From Branchiostoma floridae (Eukaryota; Chordata; Leptocardii; Amphioxiformes; Branchiostomatidae), in NCBI RefSeq assembly GCF_000003815.2, contig NC_049996.1:15698427-15762426 (forward strand): a stretch of 64,000 bases of DNA. Direction: 5' to 3'. Numbering within the stretch: position 1 is the stretch's first letter; every line of letters begins with the position of its first letter. The position numbers and the translations under genes were made by a program. Under the pieces are notes generated by a model, which searched no databases, was not told the DNA's origin, and saw only the letters and a program-made list of their open reading frames with translations. Of this stretch, positions 1-11,953 are shown piece after piece.

Positions 1-119
1 TAGCTTTTTGGATTTGATACGTGAACTGGTGCCCTCGTGTATTTGTTGCTAAGCTGGGTGTAAACATGGCTCTCCCACATAGGTTGCAGTAGTTATTCAC
101 TCTAACTGTTATGTTTTAG

Positions 120-3100
120 GGAGTGTTTAGGTGAGGTCCATGAGCCCAGCAGCTGTGACCAGTGGAAACAGTGGCAGCAGAAAATCACGGAGATCGACCC
201 AAGTACGTTTTCACATGGTTGTGAGTTGGTAGTATGACTTTTCTCATTTTTTTTGCATGGCATGTTTGTTATATTGTTAGTTGATGTCTAAGTGTAGTTT
301 TAAGTTGTACTCCAAAATACTCATATAACTGGATTTAAGTAATTATCAATTGATAATGACTGTGATGTGTGTGCTTAATCGGAAACGTTTGATAAAAGTT
401 AGACTTTGAACTGAACAGGGGAAGTTGCGTGTGTGTTGTGCGTGTGTGTGTGTTCGTGTGTGTGTGTGTATACGTGTGTGTGTGTGTGTTAAAAATATCT
501 GTGATATGATATACAGTTACTAAATTAAATGTAACATAACATGTAGTGGGACATTTTGTCCCCAATACCTCCTGCGCATAGCCCATATTATGAACAATTT
601 TAGCAATGACTTTGACCTGTTTGGTACTATTTCCTCCAGCACATGTCCCAGAGAAGAAGACGGAGGTTGACACGGAGGCAGAGACCACAGCCAACTGCCT
701 GTGGTTGGTAACCAACACCAAACCCTGCCCCAAGTGTAAGGTCTACATACAGAAAAACGAGGGATGCAACCACATGAAGTGCACCAAGGTGACAGGGTCT
801 TTTTTTGCTCTTTGTAGATGTTTTCATGTTACTGGTTCACTTAATATGGTATATTAGGTCATGTTGCTTTGATTTTATTTGGATGACATCCTCTGAAACC
901 CCAAAACAGAGGTGAGCTTGCAGATGAAAAAAAGTTTGGCAAAAAATGCCTAAGTTGTCAAGAAATGACTGCACACACAGTGTATGGTATTCACTTTTGT
1001 TCTTTGACATATCATTCTTTCACATATTATTCTTGGCATTCTATGAAATTAGCATCTGCTTTCCGGTGTATTTTTTTGCAATCTACTGTATATCTTTTGT
1101 TTAGTTTACAGCTGCTTTGTATGATTTAAAATATGGTTGGAAGTGTGACATACAGGGTAAGCAATGGGTCAAAGCTGTTGCAGCCCCCATCCTAATCTCA
1201 TGAAGGTTGATAGATAGCTCCCTTTACCCCCCTCATGAAATTGTTGCTCGCACCCCACTTACGAAAAGAAAAGTGACAATTCCTTTTTCATAATGTCATA
1301 TACAAACGCAGATGAACCTTTGTGCTAAGTCTTATGTCTTGTGTCCCCAGTGTAAGAATAACTTCTGCTGTGTGTGTCTTGGGTGTGTCTTGATTCCTTA
1401 GAATGTGTTTCTGTATCCCCAGTGTAAGTATGACTTCTGCTGGGTGTGTCTGGAAGACTGGGAGAAGCACAGTTCCTCGACAGGTGGTTACTTCAGGTGT
1501 AACAGGTACGAGGTGGTGCAGAAGGTAGAGGAGGAGACCAAGCTACTCACAGAGGAGGTGAGAGACAACACACACTCACTCAAACTCACTATACTCACAG
1601 AACACCAGGGCTCTAGCCAGCGTCCGTTTTTCTGTCAATTGACGGAAATTTGCTGCGTGTGACGGAAAATTTTTTAAACCAATCCGTCAACCTTGACGGA
1701 CAAAAATCCTTGGTGGAAGCTACAGGCGGCTTGGGGACGCTGTCCACGGCCGGAAAAGCCACACACTGTTTGTTTTGCTATTGTTATTATTGTTGACGAT
1801 GTGTGTCAGTGCCCTTTCGCATACAATAATCTCATTAAAAACCAGTGTTTTCGCGGTTTTCGCGACAATGGGAATTGAGCTGGCTAGAGCCCTGCAGAAC
1901 ACAGAAGCATACACAGAATTACATGCATGTTAGGCTGAAGTTGATTCGTGGAAGTTAGACTTTGAGGTCTATTCTTTGGGTTTATGGAAAGTACTGACTG
2001 TAAATGCATTTAAGTTCGCGGGGATTTAATTTCGTAGTAGCGGTAAAATGGACTTTTCGCGGTGGATTTAAGTTCGCAGTAACACCATGCACTGTTATAG
2101 TAGTCTCTTACTGCCATGGAAAAATGTTCATGGTGGTTTTAGATTCAGGGTGAAGCGCCGCCACGAAAAACCGTGAACATAAATCCACCGCGAAAGTTTC
2201 TGCATTTACAGTAATGGCTGAAGAAAATGTAGACGTTAGATGTTTAGTTACACTGTACATGTATATGGTTTTCATGTATTGAAAGTATGTTGTATAATTT
2301 GTGTGTTGTGTGCTTTTTAAATAACCCCCCAAAATGATGTATCTAAGTTATGTTACAACAGCAAGTTATGTACATCATATCTTAACACCATTTACTTTCA
2401 TTTTGAACAGAATGTGCTACTAATGTGATGTCAACATTTGAGTAACAGACACAATATCTTACCTGAATTTTGATTCAAGGTCGGCATTCTTTAATCAGAT
2501 TTAACTCACAACACTTTCTTTGTTCCCCCTTTTTCTAAGGCCCGAGAAAAGAATGAGAAGGCACAAGAGCTCAGCCGCCTGATGCACTACTACACCAGGT
2601 TCAAAAACCACGACAACAGCTTTAGAGTGAGTAGTTATCAGCTAAGGAAGCTCTCGCTGGGAATGGTTGACCCAAAAGATTCTTTTAAACTTTTATGCTT
2701 TACTCTTTTATTTTGATGTTGTTTTTATTAGAAAGAAAAGGAACAAGTTATCCCGCTGCACAACATTCTCATAAAAGAATTGGGGCTATGAATGGGGGTT
2801 TCTGAGTAGCCTGATGTGATAGCCAGTCCAGGTAGACAGCCCAGGTAGCACGGCCTGGTGCACAGACCAGCATTTTCCTTAAACCCTTTTTGCTAGGAGG
2901 AAGTAGGAAATAGAACACACCAGCAAAAACAATATGTTTTCTCCTTGGGAAGACAGTAGAGTTTTAGCATTTTTTGTGTAATAACGCGTGAATTTCTGCT
3001 TGATGCCCACAGATAGAGGAGGCCTACCTGCGGACTGCCATGAGAAAGATGAACGACCTTGCCCTGGCAGCCGCAAGTACAGGTAAATGTAAGGACATCT

Positions 3101-6100
3101 CTCTCCTCTCTGCCTTCCTGTCTTTCTCTTGCTGTATTCCAGTGTTCCAGCCAGCCTGAATGTTTTTTAGTTCCCAGGACTTTGAAGAGACATCCTGTAA
3201 AAGGCACACCGATCCTAGGGAGGTCCAGAGGCATGCTCCCTGGAAAAATTTAAAATTTAGACCCTCTGAAATGCTATTTCCTTTATTTAAGGGGCAAATT
3301 TTGCTGGTAGACGATTGTTGTCCATCATAGAGGATGGAATGGGCCAATTTTTTGTCCGTCCCCAGCAGCAAAATTCAGCCAAAGGACAGATACTGGCTAG
3401 AACCCTGCTCTATTCTTTACAAAGTGCCACAGCTATAGTTTCTTTCCTTGGACTGCCAAACTATTGAACTCTGTTTCCCTCTTGTACAAAAAATGTATAT
3501 ATTCTTTAAACCTTCAAAAGCAGTGTTCACCGCTATCTCCTATACATATAGAAAATGATTTCCTTGGGCTTTGCATTCTTATTAAGACATTTCGTCTACT
3601 TTACCTTTACATCTTCTTGAAATTTATTGTAATACATTAACGCTTAAGTGTGATGTATAACATGTACATTTTGTATCTTTCCATGTCTTTATTTTTGCTT
3701 TTGACTCTGATGATTTTAATCATGTTTGAATGTACAATCATATAGTTTTCATATTGTTTTAACACTTGGTTAGGACTTGGTATATTCTTTGTATCTTTTG
3801 TAACATAGTGTATGCATATTAATGAAAAAGTGCTTGGTAGATTTCAAACTGAGAGGTTGTTGTGCTGGTTTGCAGTTGGAAGCCAGAGAGTGAGCACTAA
3901 GTTTGTGGAGGAAGCCATCCGTGAACTGCTGTCTGCCCGTCGTGTGCTGAAGTTCTCCTACTGCTACGGTTACTACGTAGGAGACGCCAGGAAAAGGAGA
4001 ATCTTCGAAGACATCCAGGTGGGAAGACTTTGTCAGAACATGAGTAATACTATTGATAATGTAGAATTTAAATTTTTATACAATGTGTGGTCTAACTAGA
4101 GTAAGCTCGCTGGACAGAGCTGCATGGAAGTGCAGTGTGAAGATCAGCTGTCTGCTGCCTACCCCTGTGTTAGGGATCCCAGCAGCAGTATAATCAATTA
4201 CTCAGTATACTACTTTATACTATGAATCATTTTACAATTCAACAGAAAGAAATTAGTTTGGGTGGTCACGAAAGAGTTTAATGGAAAGCATTTTGTATCT
4301 GTAGCTGTATCTCTATAGCCTATTACTGTGTAACTGCCAACTCTTGGCAGGCATGTGGTGTGGCTGCAGCTGGTTACACTGAACGACCTGTCACACCTAA
4401 CCTTTGCACATCTACAGCCTTTCTCCATGGCACAACCGAAAACAAAACCTTCTTGGCAAAGGAAAAAAATGGAAAAATAAAAGAAGTTATTTGACTCCCC
4501 ATATTTCTGTGTGAAATACAGACGGAACTCGAGGAGGCCACAGAGACCCTGTCCCAGATGATCGCCAGACCGTACCTCCGCACGCCGAGGTCAAAGATCA
4601 TCCAGGGCGCCCAGCTGACCCAGAGGAAACGACACGACTTCTTGGCTGCTGTAGAGAAGGGCCTCCTGCCCCCGGAAACTCCACCTTCTGAGAGGAGGAG
4701 AATGTGAGTTTTGGTAGTCGCTTTTTTTGGTGTTTATTATATTTTCACTGATGCTGTAAATGCATTGAAGTTCGCAGGGATTAGATTTCGCGGTAGCCGG
4801 GAAACAGACTTTTCACGGTGGTTTTAAGTTCGCGGTAACACCATGCACTGTAGCCTCTTACTGCCATGAAAAAGTGTTCGCGGTGGTTTTAAATTCGCGG
4901 TGAAGTGGCCAACGTGAAAACCGCGAACATAAAACCACCGCGAACATTTCTGTATTTACAGTAGTTATAACAGTTACAACAGGAAAAAGAAGAGCCTCCT
5001 TTAAAAATCAACCTAGTATTCATGTCTACCAGCCACATTGTATACTTGACAGATCATATCATATGATTTATTATTATGTCATTATTTATGTTATTCATTT
5101 TAGCTATCAATCATTACATCATATCAGTTTATCATCTTACAGTCAATTTTTTACATGTATCAATTGCAAGGATATCTTTTTGTTCATCTTTATTCTTTTT
5201 CAAGTCAGAAAACAAGAATCTTTGAATTCAAGAATCAAGGTGTAGCCACAATCTTGGTCACCAATCAGCTGATCTGAACCATCTTAACATATGCCAAATA
5301 GTAGTTACTCAAGCAACTGGATATGATGTTGGAAACTTTCAAATGTTTCAGGTAGAATCCACTACCTTTCGTCCATGACACTAAGTAAAGAGACCTTGTT
5401 GGAGAGCAGGTTAATATATCCTATGAATTGATATGCAATAGTAATATAGTTGCAGGGCTCGAAATTCATTTTAGGGATTAGGTGTACTGGTGCACCCAGC
5501 TTAAAAAATCGGGTGCACCAAAAGAATTTTGGGTGCACCACTTAAATTTAAGTAATAACCTAATAATAAAACTTAGTTACAAGCTATCAACTTCTTAAAC
5601 AACAGACATTTTTATTATCTTTCTAACACTTAGATGTCAAGAATATGATGTACATGTATACTAAGTATACTTTGATATTCTCTTGGGCTCGAAATTCATT
5701 TTTGGGATTAGGTGTACTGGTGCACCCAGCTTGAAAAATTGGGTGCACCAAAAGAATTTTGGGTACACCACTTAAATTTAAGTAATAACCTAATAATAAA
5801 ACTTAGTTACAAGCTATCAACTTCTTAAACAACAGACATTTTTATTATCTTTCTAACACTTAGATGTCAAGAATATGATGTACATGTATACTAAGTATAC
5901 TTTGATATCTTTACATACATAAACCTAAGAAAATATTTGGGTGCACCCTGTGCAACCAGAGAAAATAATTGGGTGCACAGCTCCAATTTTGGGTGCACCT
6001 GGGTGCACATGCACTCAGTATTTCGAGCCCTGAGTTGCATAACACAGTTTTTATCCTAACTACATTAAACAAAATCTTCATTCTTCCCTTTTCCAGCTTG

Positions 6101-9100
6101 ATGGACTTGTTCAGGCCAAGGTTCTTCGAGGAAGAAGATGAGGAATCCCTGCAAGATGAGGATGCTGCTCTAGCCCAAGCCATCCTGGCGTCCCTGCGGG
6201 ATGTGTTCCCCCCGGAGCCCCCCACCCCGCCCCCGGGGGACAGCAGTACCCAGAGCTCCGACGAGCCCAGCCCCAACCCTGCCACCAGGCTGGCCAGTAC
6301 AGGGGCAAGCCCTTCCCGAGGTACAACCTCTTCTGTATCATCTGGATATGTACACAAGCTTCTGTATCTGTATAGCTGGCACAACACTTTTATTGAATAA
6401 ATGATTTCCTCACTTAGATCATGTGAAAATGAGTTTTTAGCTTCAGTTAGAGATGTCTCTGTCCGAATATACAGCTTTTTAGTTGGACCTTATGTGTTAC
6501 GCCATGAGGTAGTTACCAATGGGGCATGCAGTAGATACAAATACTGGTACTAACTTTCAATTTGATTGGTTGCTAAGAGAGAGAGAGAGAGAGAACTGGT
6601 TTATTCAGGTAACGTAACAACAACACACACAAAGTACAAGATGGTAGTCTGAACACTAAATTGCCTCATACAATGTACAATAGAGGAAGGCGCCCCCAAA
6701 GTCTACTTGTATTGTAATGTCTATTGAAGTGGAATTTGAAGTATTTTATATAAAATGGAAATGTTTGTGTCCCTGACTGTAGTTCCTCCCGTGGACCCTA
6801 CGCTGTGCCTGCGAATCGGCTGTGGCCGGCCCCGCGCGGTGCATCGCCAGTCTGGCAGGCCTCACGACTTCTGCAGCCTGAGGTGCCTGCAGATGGCCAG
6901 GAGAAGGGGCAGGAGGGGGAGGAACAGTACGTATCTGGGGGGGAGTAATTAATCAGGGATGGTACAGTAATGATTAGGTAGGGAGGGGGAGGAACAGCGC
7001 GGTGCACCGCCAGTCCGGCAGGCCTCACGACTTCTGCAGCCTGAGGTGCCTGCAGATGGCCAGGAGGAGGGGCAGGAGGGGGAGGAACAGTACGTATCTG
7101 GGGGGGATGTATCAATGAGGGAGGGTACAGTAATGGTTAGGGAAGGAGGATAGGCAGAAAGGGGAGGAAAAGTACAGTAGTCTGGCAGGCCTCACGACCT
7201 TTGCAGCCTGAGGTGCCTGCAGATGGCCAGGAGAAGGGGAAGGAGGGGGAGGAACAGTACGTATCTGGGGGGATGTATCAATCAGGGATGGTACAGTAAT
7301 GATTAGGTAGGGAGGGAGGCCTCACGACTTCTGCAGCTTATGATGCCTGCAGATGGCCAGAAGAAGGGGCAGGAGGGGGAGGAACAGTACGTATCTGGGG
7401 GAGTAGTCAATCAGGGATGGTACAGTAATTGTTAGGCAAGGAGGAGAGGCAGAAGGGAGGAAAAGTACAGTAATGGTTAGGTAAGGAGAAGGGGGAGGAA
7501 CAGTACGTATCTGGGGGATTTGTCAGTCAGGGATGGTACATTAATGCTTAGGCAGGAAGGAGAGGCAGAAAGGGCAGGAAAAGTATGTAACTCAGTCACA
7601 CACTATCTGGTTTATCATCTACTGTTCCCTGTAGACTATTGCACTCTTATACTTTTTTGCATGTAGATGTGGAGGCTTAATGGCAGCCCGCCAGCAGCTT
7701 CTATCTTTTGGGTTGGCACTGTGTAGGTTGAGGAGCTGAAGATCTTCCCTTATATGTTGTCAGTCCATCTCTTACAGGGTTTTCCATGTGGGCTCTTAGA
7801 AATAGATAACACATCCACCGTATGCCAGATTTTATGATAAATCCTGGTGTTTTTTACCACTACCAGGTCTGGACCTCCCCTGGCATCTGCTTGAGCTGGA
7901 GCCGCCCCCCACCCCACCCCGACGGACGGACTCCCTGCCCCCTCTGCCCCCCACCCCCCCTCAGCTTCGACAGCTGTGCCAAAGGACAGAGGAGTCTGAG
8001 GACAGGTCAGAATCTCAAGTTTGCATGTCATACATGTAGCTAGAGTTTGAAGCAGGCACTGTCAGTAAAATGTTTTTCCAATTTTGTCATTATTAATAGT
8101 TTTCACTCCACAAAGACCAGAAATCAATCCATTTCCAGCCTGTATCTTAAATGGTAAAAGCTGCATGCATGTGTGTTTGTGTGTGTTCGCACTTTTGTAC
8201 CTGTGTGTGTGCGTGTTTGTGCGTGTGTGCATGTATATCTATATATGTGTGTGTTAGTGTGTGTGTGAGTGTGTGTGTGTGTGTGTGCGTACGTGTTTGC
8301 GTGCCTTAGATCCTCATTGCTGTTTAATTTCTGTTATACTGGAAGCAACACAAAGCAGTATGGGTAAGGGGATGAATCCCGCCATCTCTTATTGCCTTAT
8401 TTGCTTTCACAGTGACTACGAACACCTGACAGTGGGGAGGGGTGACGCAGCAAACCAAGCCAACCCATTGACAAGTACGCCCCAAAGGGATGTCCCCCCG
8501 GGTGAACAGGCACTGTTTCAGATCCCTACAGAGGACGGCACGCTGGGGCCTGAGCCGGCAGATCAGGCACTGTTTCAGATCCCTACAGAGGACAGCGCAC
8601 AGGGAGCGGAGCCTGCAGTCACGGACCCTGATCTCCACAGGGTGTTGGAGCTGTCCAGACTGTCTGCGCAGTTAGCTCCCACTGAGTCTGCTGGTAATGC
8701 CACTTTAGTCTCTTTATATGTATCAATCTATCAATTCATGCATGAAATAGTATGTGGTACATAAGTACATGAACAAATTGTAAAGGTTCGGATACATGGG
8801 CTTAGGTCCTTCGGTACAGGTCCAAACCTAAACAATTATGGTCAATTGTTTGAAAGTTATACATGTAGCCAACTGTCTTTTTAGTTCTAGATTGTTGTTA
8901 TTGTATGATAATTTACATATTTGAATCTCAAAACAGTTTTCTCAATCTTCTAAAGCTTATCTGTCTTTTAATTGGAAATCTTTTTTTCCTTCAGCAGGAG
9001 ACCAGGGAGAGGACGAACTGATCCGTGCCATAGAGCTCTCGCTCCAGCTTTCCACAGCAAACTCTTCCACAGCTCGGCCCTTACAACCGCAGGCTCCCTT

Positions 9101-10997
9101 ACCGGTCCAGTCCGAACCCATCCCTGCCACAAATACAAACATGTCCAACCACAGCAACAACAACAACGTCTCTCCCTCTGTGGGCTCCGTCCTCGCTGCT
9201 CCCCCTCTTCAGAAAACTGTGCCGTCTGCAGAGAAACATGCGCCCAACATTCCAGAAGAAGAAGAAGTAGTAGTAAAGGAAGTGCAGAGTGAGCCTTCAC
9301 GAGTGGAGGACATACCAGCAGCAGGCTGGGTGAGTGTCCCGCTGTCAGGGGACACCCTCGGAGCTACGGCCTCACCAGGAGCGGAGAAAAAGTCTCGCAA
9401 AGGCTCTGATTCTCCCAGGAGAAAAGGTAGGAGAGGGGAGCCTAAGGTAGAGCCTGTCAACCCTGCAGAAGCCGTGCCGCAAAAGCAGCCGTCTGCGTCT
9501 CCAAGTGGGGCGAAAGTGAATGAGGAGGCAGAATGGCTGGAGGTTGGAGAGAGGACTGAGTTTCTTGAGGCCACTTTGCGCGCGTGGCTCACGGACGAGG
9601 GCTGGATAGGTAGAAACACTCCCAGCAATGCTCCTGCAGGTCAGAACGCAACAACGCCTAAGGAGGTCTCAGCAAAGGTAGACGGCATGTCACCAAAAGT
9701 AGACGCAAGTGTCGGAAACGCAGAGGAAGGGCTCAAATTTCTGTGCTCTGTGCCTGACAGCGGAAATGCAAACACGGCCACCGGTGCGGGGGAGGAGCTA
9801 AGCGACTTCCCCACCCCCCCTTCAGAAGTGAAGTCCCTTATTTGGGAGCCTCCGAGTGACGAGCCGGAAACAGAGCCTGGTAGTCTCCTGTCCATGGACT
9901 CGCACACTTTGTACAACCTTTCCGACATCGATTCCATTGTCATTAACACTGTGCAAAGGGCTCAGGCAGTTTCAGGGGACCCCACAGTTTCAGGGGACCC
10001 CGCAGTTTCAGGGGACCCCGCAGGAGGAGAAACGACAGAGCTCATTGGTGCAGTAGGGTTAGGAGAAAGTAGCTCTACATCCGTACAAAACAGCAACACC
10101 TCTGGCACAAAGGAAGCCGCAAAGGAACTCCAGCTCAAGTTTGAAGACGACCCAAGTACGCCGAAAGACTATCTCGAAACCAACCTCGACTCACCATTTG
10201 AGTTGACTGACGACCTCCAGGCATTGTGCGCGAAACTGCCTTTAAGTAGGGAATTTCCGAGGATACCCACAGCGGACGAGATTTGGATTCCTCAAGAGCG
10301 CGTCCCCGAACATTTCGCGTTCGACGCGCCATTACCCCCGCAAACAGTGCCATCACCAAATGCTAAGAGTACTGGGGGGATCAATGTTAACGTAGACTCT
10401 GAGGGGAGCCAAGGACTACTAGTAGTAGGTGACAATAAGGATACAGTTGTGCCCAATATGTTTGCACACGTGCCAGTGCAGGGCCCCACTACTTCCCTTT
10501 CCGCAGCTATCACAGATGCACACCAGGCGCTGTTCGGCAACACCATGGCTTTTCCTGGGGGTCAGGAAAGCGCCCCAAACCATCCAATCCTTCCAGCCTT
10601 GCGTCTTTCTGTTGGGCCACCCTCCCAACATCCACACATTACAAACACAAGGCACCCTGCGACCGGCCGCCACCAGTTGGAGGGCAAGTCCGCAACGTTT
10701 GGTCAGAAGGTGCCCGAGCCGCCGCCCCGCCTTACCAGGGAAAGAAGGCTGGCGCTAGAGGCTGCCAGCAAGGCGCAGAGTATTTGGGAGAGAAGAGAAA
10801 AGGACGCGTCGGCATTGTCCGACACAGGCGACCAAAGGAGAGGCCATAGACGAAAATCGAAGAATAGAAAGAGAAGCAAAGAGGAGGGGAGAGGGAATGA
10901 AGGAAGGAGAAGGGCATCAGTGGAGGGGGCAAGGGGGGTTGGGGAGGGGTGGTACGATCCCTTAGATGACGACGATATACCTGCCACTTTGGTGTAG
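120..10997 (+). CDS. ANKIB1: ANKIB1-like RBR E3 ubiquitin ligase, 3' part (12 exons)
   Basis: RBR (RING-between-RING) ubiquitin ligase; the 5' part with ankyrin repeats and RING1 lies outside the window. Exons seen: 120-202, 640-788, 1423-1557, 2540-2626, 3013-3082, 3876-4018, 4522-4703, 6097-6320, 6783-6926, 7867-8005, 8413-8693, 8998-10997; all have GT/AG borders and phases that join, giving 1,211 codons to a TAG. The first exon ends the IBR; exons 2-3 form RING2, with [19 protein letters not shown] then CKYDFCWVC. The Cys of GCNHM is the position of the catalytic thioester Cys in RBR ligases. A conserved helical region follows (exons 4-7), then a UIM-like [14 protein letters not shown] (exon 8), a Cys-rich patch (exon 9), Pro-rich segments and a second UIM-like [15 protein letters not shown] at the start of the 2-kb last exon, which is otherwise low complexity. 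The protein ends in ATLV, a class I PDZ-ligand-like tail. The family assignment rests on RING2 and the helical region; the long C-terminus is family-variable. Confidence 0.9.
1341..1381 (+). repeat. Truncated upstream copy of the ANKIB1 RING2 exon start
   Basis: The stretch starts with a CCCCAG acceptor followed by TGTAAGAATAACTTCTGCTGTGTGTGTCTT. It mirrors the genuine exon start at 1423 ([10 protein letters not shown]), here reading [10 protein letters not shown]. Only about 30 nt of exon are copied and no donor follows directly, so it is a decoy acceptor or a relic, not a functional alternative exon as far as can be seen. Confidence 0.75.
1606..1894 (+). mobile_element. hAT-like MITE, CAGGGCTCTAGCCAGC family, copy 1
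   Basis: Terminal inverted repeats CAGGGCTCTAGCCAGC and GCTGGCTAGAGCCCTG, flanked by perfect 8-bp direct repeats CAGAACAC (1598-1605, 1895-1902). Non-coding; the open frame through it is incidental. Same family as 23314-23643, in opposite orientation. Confidence 0.92.
1997..2212. mobile_element. ACTGTAAATGCA-ended MITE, copy 1
   Basis: Ends ACTGTAAATGCA and TGCATTTACAGT with repeated TTCGCGGTGG/CCACCGCGAA internal complementarity. Same family as 4753-4962. Confidence 0.8.
3400..3760 (+). pseudogene. LINE 3'-end remnant in ANKIB1 intron
   Basis: Decayed translation resembles the same RT C-terminus (PNY-TLFPSC..., [12 protein letters not shown]) with several stops, then a T-rich 3' UTR with TTTGTAT repeats. 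It is homologous in layout to 40480-40800 but older. Confidence 0.55.
4753..4962. mobile_element. ACTGTAAATGCA-ended MITE, copy 2
   Basis: Internal words AGTTCGCGGTAACACCATGC, TTACTGCCATG and ACCGCGAACATAAA are shared with 1997-2212 in the same order. Same direction relative to ANKIB1. Confidence 0.8.
5453..6032. mobile_element. MITE with CAGGGCTCGAAAT ends and internal 230-bp tandem duplication
   Basis: Ends CAGGGCTCGAAAT and ATTTCGAGCCCTG; directly adjacent 5-bp repeats AGTTG on both sides. Inside, a ~230-bp block starting GGCTCGAAATTCATTTT is duplicated almost perfectly (about 5455 and 5685). It is rich in GGGTGCACC words. No protein. Confidence 0.85.
6848..7545 (+). repeat. Tandem partial copies of ANKIB1 exon 9 with splice donors
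   Basis: After the real exon (6783-6926) the intron repeats the 3' half of the exon plus its AACA|GTACGT donor and about 60 nt of intron. Copies end near 7092, 7260, 7390 and 7510, with spacing of about 120-170 bp and increasing decay. The copies lack the exon's 5' part and acceptor, so they offer extra donors but no complete exon. Confidence 0.85.
8165..8295 (+). repeat. (TG)n-rich microsatellite in ANKIB1 intron
   Basis: Long imperfect GTGTGT run interrupted by TGCGTGTT and TATATATGTG; another TG run is at 425-490. No other function seen. Confidence 0.85.
9973..10024 (+). repeat. 18-bp in-frame tandem repeat in ANKIB1 last exon
   Basis: Three consecutive copies of an 18-nt unit encode VSGDPx repeats ([18 protein letters not shown]). 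It lies in a disordered, acidic/Pro-rich part of the C-terminal region and is probably length-polymorphic. Confidence 0.85.
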
Positions 10998-11468
10998 GTT
11001 GTAGGGTTTCCTGTGGTTTCAGACTTTGTGTACCTCGTGTGTCAAAGACATTAGAACATACTAACATCACACGTAATAATACACGTGTTGTTGCCATAAT
11101 AGTTAAAATAATACATTGTATACCCAGTAGTACTCCAGATAAAGATTGAATCATCCCAAACTGCTGTTGATAGCTGTGTTAGAAATACTATAAAGTCACT
11201 CCAAACCACTACCTTTGACAAATACCTGCACTAAAATGTCTGAGACATGTACTAATGCCAAACTTGTTACCAGGTGTAGCAGGTCATAGTATACTCCCGG
11301 CAAGAATGTACCCGGGTACATTTTGACCAGGTGCATATTCTTGACTGCTACGCTGGGATGTAAAATGTAGGATACAGAACATCATTCTTGTACACTTTTG
11401 ACCGACTGACGTGGCATTCTCTCTCCATAAAAAAGGTACTTCTCTGGTGCCTTGTGGTCAGTCTTACA

Positions 11469-11953
11469 ACAGGGCTCTCACCAGCTCAGTTGATCAAAGT
11501 GGGGCCCTATGTTATCATTTGGGCCCTACACTGTATTTCAACTAGCATAGGGGGCTTTTCTGTTTTGTGATAAAGATTTTAATCTCCAAGCAGATCCCAA
11601 GGTAGCATAAGATAGTATCAAAAGCTGGCAGAGGAGTGAGACCGTCCTAGGAGTGTGTATGCGAGTTTGTATGCCTGTTTGACTCCCTTTGGCCGGCTAT
11701 ACTCCTCGGCCAGCTTTGATACTATCTTATGGCACCATAGGATCTTCTTGGAGATTAAAAGATTTAAGAATATTCGCTTTATTTTATGAAATTTGGCCCT
11801 CAAAATATAAGAATTTTTTCTGACTGTTAAAGATTAATTTTCATAAAAAGCCCCCAGGCCCTCTACAGTACTAAAACCTGCGCCACATCCCACATGGTTT
11901 TGCGGCACTTACCCACCCCCCTATGCTGTGAAATACTTCTGGTGAGAACCCTG
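11469..11953. mobile_element. CAGGGCTCTCACCAG-ended MITE carrying a nested element
   Basis: Ends CAGGGCTCTCACCAG and CTGGTGAGAACCCTG. A separate foldback element (11583-11754) sits inside it and interrupts complementary words GGGCCCTA, so the nested one is younger. Confidence 0.75.
11583..11754. mobile_element. TCTCCAAGCAGATCC foldback (TTAA-flanked)
   Basis: Arms TCTCCAAGCAGATCCCAAGG..AAGATAGTATCAAAAGCTGG and GCCAGCTTTGATACTATCTT..GATCTTCTTGGAGA. TTAA lies directly on both sides (11579-11582, 11755-11758), the signature of piggyBac-type insertion. Relatives: about 32377-32536 and 50060-50183. Confidence 0.85.

Noticed and set aside
1693-1878. 61-codon frame with a relative at 23384-23890 ([15 protein letters not shown])
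   Set aside because: Both are translations of the same non-coding hAT-like MITE with inverted ends and target duplications; opposite strands are similarly open.
9209-10987. Several minus-strand frames of 70-140 codons opposite the ANKIB1 last exon
   Set aside because: They lie opposite a well-supported exon and show no family, so they are shadows of its coding bias.
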